From the NCBI GenBank assembly GCA_013399115.1, contig VXAA01003297.1:81777-145776 (forward strand): a DNA stretch of 64,000 bases, given 5' to 3'. The DNA is from Anseranas semipalmata. Its lineage: Eukaryota; Chordata; Aves; Anseriformes; Anseranatidae. This document shows positions 53,301 to 64,000 of this stretch, piece by piece. Position 1 is the first letter of the stretch, and each line of letters opens with the position of its first letter. Under the pieces are notes generated by a model. That model was not told where the DNA came from, searched no databases, and saw only the letters and a program-made list of their open reading frames with translations. The position numbers and the translations under genes were made by a program.

Positions 53301-56300
53301 GCTCCACCCAGATGGAGTCCTTCCCAGCCCATCCGTTCCAGACTCCCACCACGCCTTTCCTAATGGAAAAAAAGATCCCAAAAGTGAGGTCAGGTTTTGC
53401 TCCCCGCCACAACCCTGATTGAAGCTTAGCAATCATTACCTACTGATCACTACCACTACCCTTCACCTTGGAAGCTCTTCCAAAGGTAGGCTCCTGCCCC
53501 TCTGAACAGAAGGACAAATCAAGAATCCCATATTTTAGATCTTCCCCATTGCCCATTTGAAGAGTGGGTAGTAAGAGGCGATGTTGGACCGAAAATGTGA
53601 TCACTGATGTGAGGACTGGCACAGGAGGCAAAATCTTTTTGGAAATACTGCCCTTAGCCTTCATTTGTCTCTGCACTAAAATCTGTATATTACCATCATT
53701 TTATTATATGGTTGTAGCATCTAGAAATTCTAACTGTGAACTGAAACCCCACTGTGCTGAGTGCTAAACGTACCCTGCTGAGCCCATCACCATTACAAAT
53801 GTACAGAGCATTTGCCAAAGCAAACTTGACTCCTGTTCTTTCATTTGCCTGTCTGCATCTTGGAGCAAATGCTGTTCCCCTTCTCTCCCTGCTCAGAGTC
53901 AGCCCAAACAGGTTGTTTTACTGATATACATGCATACAGCCTTCCTTTCTCATTCCCCAAACTATTCTTTGCTGTGATCTCTCTCTCATAGGTCCCATAG
54001 CCTTTATTTTATAACCTTCTAACGCGTTTTTAAAGCGCTGAATAAGTGGTCTAGAAGGAGACAACAACACAAGCTCCTTCTTCAGACTGAAAAATAAATC
54101 CTCTCTTTTTCAGAGCTAGAAAGAATGACCCACATGCAACCTATAAAACTTTACTGCTGCAGTGACCAAGTCACATACTTTCTGCCTTGCCTCTACCTGT
54201 ACATCCTGGTAATTTAATACCAGAATCCGTTTCCTAGTAAAGCAGGACTTTGGTTACTGCAGTGACCAGGCGTGTTCACTCCCAGTATTGTGTGTGCAAT
54301 GCATAGCAGTCTCTACTATGTCATTTGCTTGTTCTCCTGGCACAAAACCAGGCATTCACTGGACTGGGATTTCCCTGCCTTCTTAAACATCTACTACACC
54401 TTCCCTGAATGCACAGCTTGTTCCCATATCTGCTATGTTCTCCTCAGCAGTACTTTTCAGCCCCTACCAGCCACTGCTCCAGGTTCTGCCTTGGGTTCCT
54501 CCACATCCCTTACTACGTTCACTAAGTAACAGAAGACAGATGGTTCTTCTGAGCAGACAAACTTTCCACTGTAATAACAGCTGCACTCTGAGCACATTCA
54601 AGGACACTAGGAAACCAGATTCAAATTCTTCTCAGACACAACCTAGCAGCAAGCTTTGTACGGGCCCTTATGAAATCTAGGCATTTCATAAGGTAAGATC
54701 TGCTTCCCTTGGTTGTGCAAGGCATCTCAGAATTTCAGCTCTGGGGCCTCAGCACAGCTTTGGCAAAGTGCCTCTATGCAGATTTGCAGCACTTTCTTTT
54801 GCTATCCAAAACAAAATCAGAAAATTCTGCTCATTTATATAACTGCATGTACCACTGAATCAACTAAAAATCTGTGTTGCAGAGCCCACCAACACAGCGA
54901 TGTGATTGGGCTTCCAAGGACGGACCCCCCTCCAAGATGTTCTTGTGGGGTAAATTACTTCAATAGAAGGGTTTCTCCCTGGGGAACTCCTAAGGATGAT
55001 TTGTGTTTACCTTCTCTTCTCGGCTGTCATCCCTCAGGAAGATCTGCTTCTGCCTGGAGATGGAATTTGTCTTGTAGTAGTCCACCAGCTTGTTTAGCGA
55101 GTAGAATTTCTCTGTCCACAAGTAATAGTTACCCTTTGAATCCCTCATCACTTTGAAGTGTTGCACGTCATCTTCATGCCTGAATCCAATTGAAAAAGAG
55201 ATCACCAACTGGATTACACCTTTGTCTTCTTTGAAAAAGTCTTTTCCAGAAGGGAACCATAACAGTTCTTTCTGACACTTGGCCAAATCTAGACTTCTGA
55301 AAAGTAAAGCAGTGGCAGCCCTTATGTGTATTGGACGTAGATGTGGCTCTGTATTTCAAAAGAGACATCAATGTACAAACATGGAATGCCTAAGGGCTGG
55401 CCAGTCACAAGCTCTATCAGAACAAAGCATAGGGTTTTAAAGCCTCTCCTTTGAAATAAAGGCCAGAGGAGCTTTCAGGTCCACAGATATCTAATAGCTT
55501 TATTCTGTACTGTGTATGAGACACAAAGGTACAGTTGTAGTTTACCCACTAGCCTCTTCAGGTTCCTTTTAACATCTGGACTGAACTGACTATGAGATGT
55601 GTTACACCTTTTCGCATCATGGGTATCACTGCTACATGCAGATATAGTCACGTGAAGCCATACACTGTATTTTATAATTACATACTATCTAGTGTAATAT
55701 GACTATTGGTCTGTCTCCCTACACGAAAGAAAACAAGGAATTATTAGTTGCTGTTATAAGCCAAAATTAACAGTCTAACTTCCTGCCCCTGCTTCCTCCT
55801 GCAACTCCCCTCTCTTTACCTCTTCTCTGATTTGGACAATTCCTCTTTGCATCAGGAGTGGGCCACAGCAGAGTTAGTGTTCCTGGCAAAATACTTTTTG
55901 AACTCCCTGAATCAGAAAGTTCACAGTGCTTAGAAAAGGCATTGTTAATCACTACTTTAATTTAAAACTGATTATTGAGTGAATATTGATTAACTGAAAA
56001 TTGGGAAACCAACTATCATTTAACAGCTCTGCTTTGAAGCTCTGACAAGGGCTGAGATACACTGAGTGGCTGAAATGCAGCTGGGCTGCTAGCAACTAAA
56101 AGCCATTCCTATTCAATGGCTGTTTATTGACCTGTGGGAAATAAGTTGTTAATGTAATAGTCATCTCTTAATGGGTAGTAGTGGAATTCTTGGATACAGT
56201 AACTGGAGCTGTCAGGAAAATAAAACAAACGGAAGGCACGCATGTTTCACTGTGGGACATGTCCCATGTACCACTCTGCTTTGCTGCAGCTCTTTCAGAG

Positions 56301-59300
56301 AAGCAGGTCACCAGGGGACACAGCTTTGGAATGGGGCATTCACTGTGTCACTTGAAAGAAGACAGAAACATTTGGGAATCAGATGACTAATTCATTCTCA
56401 TTCATGTGACACAGCAGCACTGCCAGTGACTGGCAGCATGCAAACTTCCTAAGAGGCAACGTCACATTAGGATTCCTGTCAAGAGGAAGCTAGGGAGACC
56501 ATTAACCAGGAAAAGGGGCAGGAAAAAGGTTGTGAGGAGCAGATACCTGACAGAGATGGAGAAGTCACCGTGAGAGTTCTGACTGGCTCGGACAATGAAG
56601 GAACCAACTCCTTTGGTCATGAGGATGCTCTCGGCTTCATGGCGGGATATCCTCTCATCGAACCAGCTGTCAAATGGGAAAAATCATGGAGACATGAATG
56701 AAGAAGGAGAATTAAGGAAAGGAAGATAAAAAAAAAGTTGAGGGTAAGGAGAATATGAATAAGCAGGATGGAAGAAAGACAAAACAAAAGAATCAGAGGA
56801 TCCCACATGACCACTCCCACTGGCCATGTGGGTGCAGACCATTTTCTTTAAGCAGTAAAAGCACGTAGACGCAAAGAGAACAATGTAAGCTTTGGCCTGC
56901 CAAGCAACACTCAGCTGAAAGTGTAATTACAGGCACAGTGCAGTAAGGTGTTAGTCAAGTAAATTTAAAATTACAAATGTGTATATATATGTACATATAC
57001 GCACATAATTCTCAGACATACATCAAATTGCTCTTGGTAAGCTGATTGAAAATTACTGGACTGTGATGGATATATTGCAAGGGGCAAACATAAATTTTTA
57101 ACAGAAGCAAGGCATGAAAGTTTCAGTACTAATAAATTGGCTCCTGCAAGAGTTATAATACCACAAAATCTCAGAAACACAGAATATGTAAGTACATTTA
57201 TGTAAATTTAGCCAGACATAACAAACAGATAGTATAAGGCACTGGACAAATAATGAGAAAAGTCACCATGAATAATAAAATAATGCAGTGTCAATAGGAA
57301 TTTTTAAGTAGAGAGAGAAACCATCATGTACACTTACATATGTCTGCAGCTAATAAGATCTACAATCTGCAGTCTTCCGCTTTTATGTAATGCTTAATTA
57401 CCTGTATTGCATTACAATTAAGGACTGATAATTTCACAAATTCTGCCATTTCCTCTTTTGAGTTTTCTTATTCTTCTCCTTACCATCATCACAGTTTACC
57501 TATGTATCATTAACAGTCAAAGGGGAAACAGACTTTAATCAGCCTTGATAACTGGTGTCAATGATTATTGACTATACGTAGATGGGAAAAATGTCCCATC
57601 AAAAATAGGAGACAACTTTCTTCCCTACATCTGGTTCTAGCATCCAGTCTGAACTGCTTAAAAGTGCAAACCTGCTACTCTTAGACTAAAAGTGTCAAAG
57701 TGGAAATGTTTCTTCACAGCTCTTGCACAGAGAAAACATCATAAGAAAAATGTGTGTGAAAAAAAGAAGCTGCTAGTGTCCCTGCATGATGCCACAGCCC
57801 TGAGAAAGAGTGAACAAGCACAATTGACTGGGCAATCCTGTCCTCCTGAGGCCCAAAAGCAACAGCCCGTATTTGTAGAGCAAACTAAAAAAGTCCTTCA
57901 GCTCAGCCAGGCAGGCTGGCTCACGTCCAAACAGGCCAGTAAGTGCCACCTCCAAAGGGGACAGTGGCACTTATTTGTAGGCCACAAAATCCCTGCACAC
58001 TCACAGTTTGCCTGCTCAGGGCACCAGTGTGTTACAGCTAGCAGTACTGGGCTTGGTGCATGCTCTGCCTGGTTCTTCTGACGTGCTGCAACACTTTTTC
58101 AAAATAAGACAATTACAGGGGCTTCAGGGAGGTTTTCTGCCAATTGAAAGGAAAAAGGTTATAAAAATGCCATCCGTTGGCATATTTATGGCACAGGGCT
58201 GGACAGCAGATTTAGCAAGCATTTAAACACCTATCAGTCCTTTCTGTAGTGCCATCTACACAGCGGAGAGAGAGGAACGAGGCTCTGTCTGTCCTCTGAC
58301 AGATCTATGTTTGGGTGTGCAGTCACGAAGCCTGGAGAGGGGTGTGTGTGTGTGTGTGTCTGCATGTGTGTGGGAGCAGGGTGGCATGTCTGGTCTATCG
58401 TCTCTGTCAATCCATGAGTAACACCAGCTGTCACATTTCATGTAGCATTGCACTGACCTCTAGTGTATCGAGAGAAACTCACACACGCTTTGTGGGGGGA
58501 GGGAACGTGGATGGCAGGGTGGGGAAAAGGGAGTTAATGTAGTTAAGAGTCGGGGGGGAGGGAATTACATTTTTTTTTATAATTCATTTACAGGGAGAGC
58601 TCTTGCTCTTCCTTTTGTGCTCTGCCTCTGTTGCCAAGACTTCACATCATGACTATTCTCCTTCTGCCCAAGAGAGCTGAATGCAGTTCCTGCCACATCC
58701 CAGTGACATCCCTCTGAGCAACAGTAACAAAGGAGTCACTTGAGAGTGATACAGAGCACTGAGAACCAGGCAGCTCTGAAAGAACAGAGGATGCGGCAGG
58801 GTAGGAATAAGGTGCGCTGGCAGAACTGTATATAGCATTATGGCAGTCCTTGCCAGACTTAAATTGTAGTATGTTATAACGAGTGCTTCCTCGGTCATGC
58901 CTGCCTACGTGCACGCACACACAGACACACGCTCTCGACTGCACTCTGTGGCAATGTGCAATGGTGGTGCACGCAGTTCCTGCGACACTTACGGGGGAAC
59001 GTGAAAATCAATGAAGTTCTTAGGAACGTAGCCCTCTTGACTTCTGAGTTCAGCCTTGTACCACTCTTCCTGCGAGCTCAAAACCTGCAATGGAGAGACA
59101 GATGGAATAAACGTGTCTCCAGAGAAAGGCAAAATTAACCAAGATTCTGATATAAAACTAGAATCTTGTGTAAAAAAAATGGAAGAGAACTCCTCATATG
59201 CTCTACTTCCCGCCCACCTTGCGGCAAGGTTAGTGGCTGATGACCACTTCAGTGCAAACAAAGCAATGAAGAAGGCCGGGTGGAATTAGACGGATTGCTT

Positions 59301-62300
59301 GTTAACTTTATCCCTTCATCTGAATGCCGTTTCAGGTGGCTGGGGATGCAGGCTGCATATCTCTGATGTCTGTGAGATGGAGGAAATCAGCTCTGAAGGA
59401 CTTAATAGGGGTTTAAGGAGTTCTCTGTGCTGCTTTTAATAGTTAGTACTGGATCATCTCAGCTTCACAAGGGAGGAAAAAATCTGTGAAAACTCCTCTG
59501 ACATGTATGTGTACAGAGGGGTATACAGCTATACCTCTATATGTGTGTTATGGCTGCACAGATGTCATCATGTGCTCTCACATGTCATTTTGCAAGAGAG
59601 TATTTAGTGGGTTAAGTCTTCATCAGCCCTGCGCTTTGCCAGAAGATAAAAAGAAGAGGCAAAAAGTATTTTAAAGCCACTATTACACTTCCAAGATTGC
59701 CGGACAGCAGGAAGCCAGCCCACAGCACACACTGGAGCAGCTTCAAGAGTGTTGACATCAATGTTGACTAGAATGGACCTTAGGGACTGCACTGCTGACC
59801 AGGGACTGTCCAAATTCACTGCTCTCTGGCTTACGGCCTCTGATACAGCTCTAAGTTAGAGGGGAGAGGACAGGGATACAACCACTTTGTGATTTTACTG
59901 CAAATGGTGCGGTGTTTGGTGTTTTGTTTGACATTCCAGCTCCTGGGGCAGAATTCATTTTTATAAAACAGAACGTGATTCTGTTCTTTCTGGTTTTGGA
60001 GAGGAGCCTGAAAGCACGAGCCCTGACAGTTTTAAAAGGAAAAAGCAAGTGAAAAAGACTTCATTTGAAATCTATTGTTAACAATAATAATACTTGTTCC
60101 GTAAGCCAGTCTCATGTGTTTGGGAGCCCAACACGCACTCTAACTACTTGGTGTTGGCCACAGGATGTTAGTGTCTCTGGGGCTGATTCTCCAGTGCCTT
60201 CCCTGCCACACAGGCTTTTTCTGTGCATTGGGTAATGAAAGGCTGGGCAGTAGAAAGCTGTGGAGATCCCTGTTTGTCCAGTCACTGCTTCACCCACCCC
60301 TGAGTGCTGGATTAAGGTTCCTTTTTGCTGCTGTGGCAAACCAAAGGGGACAATAGTCACACTCTGCTCCTGCTCACGCCTTGCTCTGTTGGCAGCAAGG
60401 TTTCCAGAATGACCTACCTGTCGGTCCTTGGTGCAAAGCCGGCAGGTTTCTCTCAGTGTGTCATCCTCTCAGAGAAGGATGTGGGGTGTGTGTGTGTGTG
60501 TGTGTGAGAGAGGATGGATTTCCTCCTGTCACTGGTGGTTGAGGGCCTCGTGTTTCCTGTTTTCTAATCTCTACATCAATACTGTTCATCTTATCTCCTT
60601 CACAAATCAGAAAAGACAGCCAGCAGGTTGCGCAGGCAGCAGAAGGGGGCTCAGGACGGGGTATAAATGTATGTGTGTATATGCCTGAAGGAGAGATGTT
60701 ACTCAGGCTAATTTACCGTTACTATGGCTTGGGTGGTGTTATTTTGTTCACCTCAAGGACGTTAAAGCAAGAGGTAGTCTGACTTTTGTGACAGTGAATT
60801 CTCAGTGATAACTAATACTAATACTGATGTGTAGCATTATTTGCCACTTTTCATCAGTAGCTTCCAATGTAATTTGAAAGAAACCTTTAGCTTATAATGA
60901 TTTTACAGGAAGGGAAACTGAGGAACAGAAGGAAAAGTGATCTCGCCAACACTGTCCCCCTAGCCAGGGGCACCACTGTCTCCTGAGAAAGTAGATATCA
61001 GGTAAAGATCAGGAGACAGTGGGGATGTGGGGATGATTCTTGACCTAAGGAAGAATCAGGAATGAGAGTGTTCATCAACCCTGAAGAGAGCAAGTGATTT
61101 CTCCAGAACACTTCTCATAGCTCTCTGGGGGAAAAAAAAAAAAAAAGGTCTTTGATCTTAATGAGTTCTGGATGCCATCAGCTTTGTATAAGCTTCAAGT
61201 ATTAAAAGGGCAATAAAATAAAAAATGGTGGTGCTGGAAGAGGCACAGCTGAGATGTAATATCCAGCCATTAAATGGAACAGCTGGGACTGTACAGGGAG
61301 GTGGTGAAGGCTTCCTGGCAGAACAAGGGTTTAGACCTTACTGGTGTACAACATCCCTTTGGCCAGTGAAAGAGTCAAGGCCTTAGAGAGGTGTTTCACT
61401 CAGTCCTTTCAAACTAAAACAGAACAGCTATGCTGTGGGCTGAGAAGTGGATAAGTAATTAGGGTGGAGCAGTGTGTGACTTCATGTAGGGCTAACAAGT
61501 AGTCCCCTATGTGACTTCAGTAGGGTAAACAAAAACTGTTCTACCATAACATATGCAAAACAACTTTAAAGAGACTCTCACATGCCCTGTATTGCGTATG
61601 ATCAACTCTACTTCTGCCAGTCTGCCGTTCTTCCACTGCTAAATTCCTGCAGGGTATATATAACATTATTAGCTGAAGATCTCTTAAACGCTTCCATTAT
61701 GTGTGTAACAGACTGTTTTGTGGACATTTCCTCCTCCATTTGTAATTGCCTAAAACCCCTACAGCAACTAACAGTGATTACTTACAGTGAAAAGTTAGAT
61801 ACAAGTTCTACTATGCAAGATAACTTTTTTTTTTTTTTTTAACAGTTTAATAGCTGGAAATAAGGAAGACAGCAATCTCTCTGGCCCACACTCATCCTGC
61901 CTACTTTTAGACATAGTCGTCCTAAACACAGTCACCCTAGACTACCTATACACTTAATGAAATCAGACAGAATTTTCAAAATCTGTTCTGCCGAAGACCT
62001 GGATCTCTTCCCCTGCAAAGATGCTTATACTTCCTTGCTGACTACTGGAGGACTGTAGGACAACTACGTTTGTAGTTTAAGGACCTAAAATCAAGTGGAG
62101 TGGACAGAGACTCAAGTGACCTGGGAGTTGCTGGCTGACCTGTAGCAAGCTGTATGGGAGTCTCGTGTCCTGCCGTTCTATCCCAGTTTATAGACGTCTG
62201 TGTTCATCTGTTTTGTCAAGGCAAATGGGAGCACAGAAAGACCTGGCAGAATCTCAGCACTGAGCTGTAGTCACGCTTGGAGCTACACTTACCTTCAGCA

Positions 62301-62370
62301 TATCCCCAGCCTGGAAACTCAGCTCATCCTCTCCGGAAGCAGTGAAATCAAACTTGGCGATGGCTTCCAT
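50127..62370 (-). CDS. GRAP2: GRAP2 / GADS, SH3-SH2-SH3 T-cell adaptor (whole gene, seven coding exons)
   Basis: Exons at 62293-62370, 58993-59084, 56547-56666, 55011-55179, 53228-53359, 51077-51196 and 50127-50306 join in phase to 297 codons including the stop (296 residues; human is about 330). Order: N-terminal SH3 (about 1-55, 'AKFDFTA'), SH2 (58-150, 'FIVRAS' with the phosphotyrosine-binding Arg83), linker (154-237), C-terminal SH3 (238-296, 'ALYDF' 244-248, Trp274-Trp275). Trp118 matches the GRB2-family residue that selects pYxN ligands. In mammals GADS is cytosolic and haematopoietic. Its SH2 binds phospho-LAT and its C-terminal SH3 binds SLP-76, linking the T-cell receptor to PLC-gamma1. 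The 'QRRHTDP' linker motif separates GRAP2 from GRAP and GRB2. The linker is short and lacks a long Gln/Pro/His run. Confidence 0.96.
50586..50905 (-). mobile_element. CR1 LINE 3' fragment in GRAP2 intron 6
   Basis: The left edge shows the 'catcacagaatcacagaatt' CR1 tail, then the reverse-transcriptase C-terminus on the minus strand ('[20 protein letters not shown]', '[14 protein letters not shown]'). The frame is intact for 70 codons, so this is a relatively young copy. It lies in the same orientation as GRAP2. Confidence 0.95.
50917..50950. repeat. AT-rich low-complexity tract
   Basis: Alternating AT words ('taatattaatattac', 'tatatatatatg') directly beyond the truncated end of the CR1 copy. 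Confidence 0.6.
51077..51196 (-). CDS. GRAP2: GRAP2 exon 6 (linker with RRHTDP motif)
   Basis: 40 codons, phase 0 at both ends: acceptor 'tttctag' before GATAGATATGGG, donor CCA|GTAGGT. It encodes residues 198-237, starting [12 protein letters not shown] and including [14 protein letters not shown]. Thr229 of RRHTDP corresponds to a phosphorylated, 14-3-3-binding threonine in mammalian GADS (Thr262 in human). An alternative donor four bases downstream (GTAG|GTGATG) breaks the frame into exon 7 and was rejected. Confidence 0.93.
52000..52140 (-). other. Short open stretch of unknown origin in GRAP2 intron 5
   Basis: The minus strand reads openly for about 45 codons from an ATG ([15 protein letters not shown]..., ending ...[11 protein letters not shown]) and remains protein-like for some 14 codons past an amber stop. 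Its nearness to the LTR fragment suggests decayed endogenous-retroviral or other repeat DNA, but I do not recognise the protein. It is not needed for GRAP2. Confidence 0.2.
52453..52528 (+). mobile_element. Avian endogenous-retrovirus LTR fragment
   Basis: The words 'ttgtctgggatagagttaat' and 'gctgtgttttggattt' are characteristic of a high-copy bird endogenous-retrovirus LTR. Only about 75 bases are clear; no second LTR or intact retroviral gene is next to it. It is an old, non-functional remnant in a GRAP2 intron. The viral sense strand is not known to me, so the strand given is that of the recognised consensus text. Confidence 0.65.
53228..53359 (-). CDS. GRAP2: GRAP2 exon 5 (proline/glutamine-poor linker)
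   Basis: 44 codons, phase 0 at both ends: acceptor 'ttccattag' before GAAAGGCGTGGT, donor CAG|GTACTA. It encodes residues 154-197, starting [10 protein letters not shown] and ending PVPVLHQQQ. The pattern G-x-S-L-(D/E)-R, then G-x-H-L-x-G-A-x-G-E, aligns with the first half of the human GADS linker. It was identified by phase and similarity, since the open frame around it starts in another register. The long Gln/Pro/His-rich stretch of the human linker is not present. Confidence 0.88.
53360..55010 (-). other. GRAP2: GRAP2 intron 4
   Basis: A 1.65 kb intron with donor AAG|GTAAAC and acceptor 'ttccattag'. No repeat or exon is recognisable inside. Confidence 0.9.
55011..55179 (-). CDS. GRAP2: GRAP2 exon 4 (C-terminal half of SH2)
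   Basis: Acceptor 'gattcag' before GCATGAAGATGAC; the first base completes Arg97. It encodes residues 98-153, starting [20 protein letters not shown] and continuing with WTEKF, '[20 protein letters not shown]' and [10 protein letters not shown]. Trp118 and the 'HFKVMRD.KGNY' strand are conserved GRB2-family SH2 features. The donor is AAG|GTAAAC. Confidence 0.97.
55180..56546 (-). other. GRAP2: GRAP2 intron 3
   Basis: A 1.37 kb intron, donor CAG|GTATCT and acceptor 'gattcag', splitting Arg97 after its second base. Nothing else is recognised. Confidence 0.9.
56547..56666 (-). CDS. GRAP2: GRAP2 exon 3 (N-terminal half of SH2)
   Basis: Acceptor 'tttgacag' before CTGGTTCGATGAG; the first base completes Pro57. 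It encodes W58[16 protein letters not shown], then '[19 protein letters not shown]' and two bases of Arg97. Trp58 opens the SH2 domain and Arg83 in FIVRAS is the invariant phosphotyrosine-binding arginine. The usual Lys before the SH2 Trp in mammalian GADS is Pro here. Confidence 0.95.
56667..58992 (-). other. GRAP2: GRAP2 intron 2
   Basis: A 2.3 kb intron, donor CC|GTAAGT and acceptor 'tttgacag'. It contains a TA/CA-rich tract near 56980-57006 and a GT microsatellite at 58342-58359. No other exon was seen. Confidence 0.9.
58342..58359. repeat. (GT)n microsatellite
   Basis: Nine GT units, followed by a shorter GT-rich tail to about 58374. It lies in GRAP2 intron 2. Confidence 0.9.
58993..59084 (-). 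CDS. GRAP2: GRAP2 exon 2 (second half of N-terminal SH3)
   Basis: Acceptor 'cattgcag' before GTTTTGAGCTCG; 92 bases, phase 0 in and phase 2 out, donor GTAAGT. It encodes residues 27-56 plus part of Pro57: [20 protein letters not shown] then [10 protein letters not shown]. The EEW-Y-KAEL and G-YVPKNFI blocks complete the SH3 fold. Confidence 0.96.
60486..60506. repeat. (GT)n microsatellite
   Basis: About ten GT units followed by GAGAGA, in GRAP2 intron 1. Confidence 0.9.
60885..60975 (-). repeat. MIR-type SINE remnant
   Basis: 'gattttacaggaagggaaac' and 'tgaggaacagaaggaaaagt' followed by 'gatctcgccaacac' match the reverse complement of the MIR core, diverged. Confidence 0.6.
62293..62370 (-). 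CDS. GRAP2: GRAP2 exon 1 (start codon, first half of N-terminal SH3)
   Basis: 26 codons from ATG at 62370-62368 to AAG before donor GTAAGT. It encodes [20 protein letters not shown] then AGDMLK, the standard start of GRB2-family adaptors, so the start is secure. Kozak context is good, A at -3 and G at +4. The exon is too short for ordinary ORF calling and was found by motif. An acceptor just upstream of the ATG, for example at 'ccaccaag', would link it to a 5' noncoding exon, as in mammals. Confidence 0.96.
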
Positions 62371-64000
62371 ACTGTGTCTTGGTGGCAGAGCAAAGCTGGA
62401 AGAAGTGTATACTTGTCAACATCTATGAGCTGCTGGGACTGCTGAGCCTAGCTTACAGAAAGCTTATAGGCAATGCTGTGATTTGCACATGGATGAGCAT
62501 GCACCTACCATTAGAAGACATTAGTTACTAGATACTGAAAGACATTAGCAGGCAGAAGAGATGGCATGTCCAAGCAGCTACAACTCGCTCAAGTAATTCA
62601 AACAATCCAATGTGTAAGCTCATTCCAACAGATCTCTTCCTCTGCAGCAATTTCATGGAAAAGTTTGCACACATCACCCAAATAAGCTGGTAGCAGGGGA
62701 AAACCTTCTTCTGTGAAGACCAAGGACCACTCTGACAGTTCCCAATAAAGCAAGTGATTCTGTCATGCAATAGAAGAATGCACTTGCCCTCTGCAATGAC
62801 TAACTCTTTATCTCAAGAGAGAGACAAATTGTGGACAAAATGAACAGCTTGCAATAAATATAATTTTTTCTTGGACGGAGGCCACAATTCTGAAGGTTGA
62901 AAGAGACTTTTCTCTGTGATGGCTTAGCATGGGTAACCACAACTTTCAGCTAGGAAAAACTGTTTGCAGAAAGACTGTAGTCCCTGTTTTGAAGTCGACA
63001 GTGTGAAACTGTAGCACTGACAAAGTTAAGGCATGCATCTACCCTTCCTCAGCGTTCATAACCCAGGAGCCTGAAACGTACCAGACAGCCTGCAAACCAA
63101 AGCCTGCTTTTCATCAGCAGAGCACATGTGGCAGGGGAAGTAGCAACATGAGCTTTGCTTCTTCACCACTTCCTGCTCATGTAACTCAGATGTACCCCAG
63201 CAGGACCACTTCTATGATCAAGAGAGTTACTTGTTTCCCATGGCTGGCTCGTGGACCCTGAAGCCCAGCAGTGAGGCAGCCAGTGACAAGACAAGAAAGA
63301 GCTAGGCAGTGCCACATTAAGCAAAGGCACTGCTGGCAGATGTTCTCGCAGCCCAGCTTGTGAAGACCATCAGACAGCTCCAACATAGAAGTAACTTTAA
63401 TGGTTACTAAGCTAGGTTCATCTGTGAGCAATGATCCTGAAGCCAAAGGCTCCATTACCTACCTTCACCTCCCACAAAAGCACCCAGACTCCATGACTGG
63501 AGAAGTGCCAACTTGCCTGGTCCAAAACATTCTCAACCAGAAAGCCTGAGAAAGAAACTGTACCAACAATTCTAGTTAGGGGGCTATTTCTTGAGTCTTC
63601 TGTTAGAACTGGGCCAAGATCCCCCTCAAAATAAAGTGCTGAGCAAGCTCCAAAATTACGCCACTTCTAAATCAATGGGCTACTGTAACCCCTGCTGTAA
63701 GCTTCCCTTTGACACACAACCCAGGGATTTAACTACCGATGTACCACAGATCCAGGCACAATTGTGTAACTGACTCAAACCGATGAGAAAGATCTAGGAG
63801 AAAATACATAGAGAGGTTAGAAGGGTGAAAATTATAAAGGTAGGGCTGTTGAGATGGCACCAGCAGTAGCTCAAGGATTCAAGAGGAAAAACGCCAACAT
63901 GGAAAGATATAAAATTTCAGAGGGAAAAAACAAACAGGAGGTTTAGTCAGGATAGTCAGTCTAGCTGGGGACCAGCCACAAATCATCGGGGTCACCGACT
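62371..64000. other. Upstream of the GRAP2 start codon
   Basis: No coding exon, CpG island or strong promoter is recognisable here, which suggests that the GRAP2 promoter and noncoding first exon lie beyond the right edge. Short open frames carry no known motif. Confidence 0.5.

Larger units (their letters stand above)
59085..62292 (-). other. GRAP2: GRAP2 intron 1 (between coding exons 1 and 2)
   Basis: A 3.2 kb intron, donor AAG|GTAAGT and acceptor 'cattgcag'. It contains a GT microsatellite at 60486-60506, a MIR-type remnant at 60885-60975, and A- and T-runs at 61132 and 61825. Confidence 0.9.

Noticed and set aside
50127..62370. Assignment of the adaptor to GRAP or GRB2
   Set aside because: The linker with RRHTDP, the SH2 text [13 protein letters not shown] and the adjacency to FAM83F fit GRAP2; GRAP and GRB2 lack such a linker.

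Overview
The window looks like chromosomal DNA from a bird. It carries several reverse-oriented CR1 LINE copies with the typical 3' direct repeats, one piece of a widespread avian endogenous-retrovirus LTR, ancient MIR-type SINE remnants, and vertebrate genes split by GT-AG introns. Nothing bacterial is present: no operons, CRISPR arrays or insertion sequences. The species cannot be fixed from sequence alone.

Two protein-coding genes can be built exon by exon, both on the minus strand. GRAP2 (GADS), an SH3-SH2-SH3 adaptor of T-cell receptor signalling, runs from its start codon at 62370 to its stop at 50127 in seven coding exons that splice in phase to a 296-residue protein. FAM83F, a DUF1669 casein-kinase-1 anchor protein, runs from its start codon at 27783 (inside a strong CpG island) to 14626 in four exons, giving 531 residues if the last exon is read to its stop. 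GRAP2 followed by FAM83F in the same direction is also the human 22q13.1 order, which supports both names. There is no sign that the two proteins work in one pathway; the pairing is synteny.

Layout: 1-14625 is intergenic DNA downstream of FAM83F with ancient repeat remnants and no recognisable gene. 14626-27783 is FAM83F, with introns of about 0.5, 7.2 and 3.8 kb. 27040-28060 is its CpG-island promoter. 28060-50126 is a 22 kb intergenic stretch with MIR and CR1 remnants, simple repeats, a short N gap inside a CR1, and two GC-rich patches unattached to any gene. 50127-62370 is GRAP2, with a CR1 in intron 6 and an LTR fragment in intron 5. 62371-64000 is upstream of the GRAP2 start codon and probably lies in a 5' intron or UTR.

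Points deserving a second look: the unresolved FAM83F C-terminus, which decides whether the membrane-targeting CAAX box of human FAM83F is kept; the shortened GRAP2 linker, which lacks the caspase site of the human protein; an unrecognised 120-codon ORF at 33520-33882 with coding-like third positions; and several perfect hairpins and short tandem duplications. I saw no convincing previously undescribed system.
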